Assembly: GCF_014203095.1 (NCBI RefSeq) | Contig: NZ_JACHIG010000005.1 | Coordinates: 457,507-521,506, forward strand | DNA length: 64,000 bases | Source of the DNA: Prosthecobacter vanneervenii | Lineage (GTDB): Bacteria > Verrucomicrobiota > Verrucomicrobiia > Verrucomicrobiales > Verrucomicrobiaceae | Direction of reading: 5' to 3' | Shown here: piece by piece, positions 63,883 to 64,000 of the stretch | How the letters are laid out: the number at the start of each line of letters is the position of its first letter | How positions within the stretch are numbered: position 1 is the first letter of the stretch | Program-made: the position numbers and the translations under genes | Notes under the pieces: model-generated | What the model was told of the DNA's origin: nothing | Databases searched by the model: none | The model's input: the letters and a program-made list of their open reading frames with translations, nothing else

Positions 63883-64000
63883 GCCAGCACTATTGACGAT
63901 GCGTCTAGGTCGTGTTTGAAAACCTGTCGATTGGCAAATTGGGTGCATCGAGGCAAGAAGACATGTCGATGAAAACCCAACGCTTTGCATGGTGGGAGCC

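Noticed and set aside
63963..64000. Start of a plus-strand gene at the window end (MSMKTQRFAWWE)
   Set aside because: Only about 12 codons are visible; the start is plausible but cannot be supported.
58000..64000. tRNA gene or att site marking an integration point
   Set aside because: No tRNA cloverleaf and no matching direct repeats were recognised at the module edges.

Overview
The window looks like a chromosomal segment from a GC-rich member of the Verrucomicrobiota, probably close to Verrucomicrobium, Prosthecobacter or Chthoniobacter. The diagnostic signs are a four-gene cassette of prepilin-type proteins known from that phylum (Verru_Chthon cassette A-D), an enormous autotransporter-repeat protein ending in a PEP-CTERM sorting signal, and a PVC-type membrane-bound dehydrogenase/HEAT/haem-binding protein. 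This placement rests on family content; no rRNA or tRNA gene was seen.

Layout. 0-2.6 kb: a small catabolic locus, with a partial sialidase-like protein and an RraA-family protein on the minus strand, divergent from a GntR/LacI-type regulator; a palindrome lies between them. 2.6-7.2 kb: a minus-strand housekeeping operon guaB-guaA-tmk-holB (GMP synthesis, dTMP kinase, clamp-loader delta'). 7.3-14.8 kb: the cassette, transcribed A-B-C-D; by sequence these four resemble the minor pseudopilins GspK, GspI, GspJ and GspH of type II secretion. 14.9-49.7 kb: one uninterrupted 34.8 kb gene for a protein of about 11,590 residues, built from about 35 autotransporter-associated beta-strand repeats, about 33 copies of a second unit centred on VSGTGIPAGTTI, two PA14 domains, thrice-repeated supermodules and a C-terminal PEP-CTERM signal. 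50.0-53.5 kb: the haem-binding dehydrogenase-like protein. 53.7-58.0 kb: small accessory genes (zinc-ribbon membrane protein, secreted repeat protein, YaeQ, a ParD/ParE pair, a tandem pair of paralogous secreted proteins). 58.0-62.1 kb: a replication-type accessory module (HTH protein, TOPRIM primase-like protein, RepA-like helicase) in which nearly every non-coding stretch holds inverted repeats. 62.2-64 kb: an unknown protein divergent from an HNH endonuclease, and a small uncertain ORF.

How parts may work together. The giant protein is presumably exported by Sec, held by its PEP-CTERM anchor and displayed at the surface. The cassette directly downstream on the same strand encodes what looks like a complete minor-pseudopilin tip set, and I infer it may serve secretion or surface assembly of the giant protein. 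The replication module looks like an integrated plasmid or other mobile element. A 12-base sequence at the start of its HTH gene recurs inside a perfect palindrome upstream of its helicase, which suggests a local regulatory circuit. Two hairpins made of GGTTGCC heptamers after the helicase are a candidate origin or attachment site.

Limits: all calls come from reading the sequence and from remembered family features; no searches were run, and repeat counts in the giant gene were made by eye.
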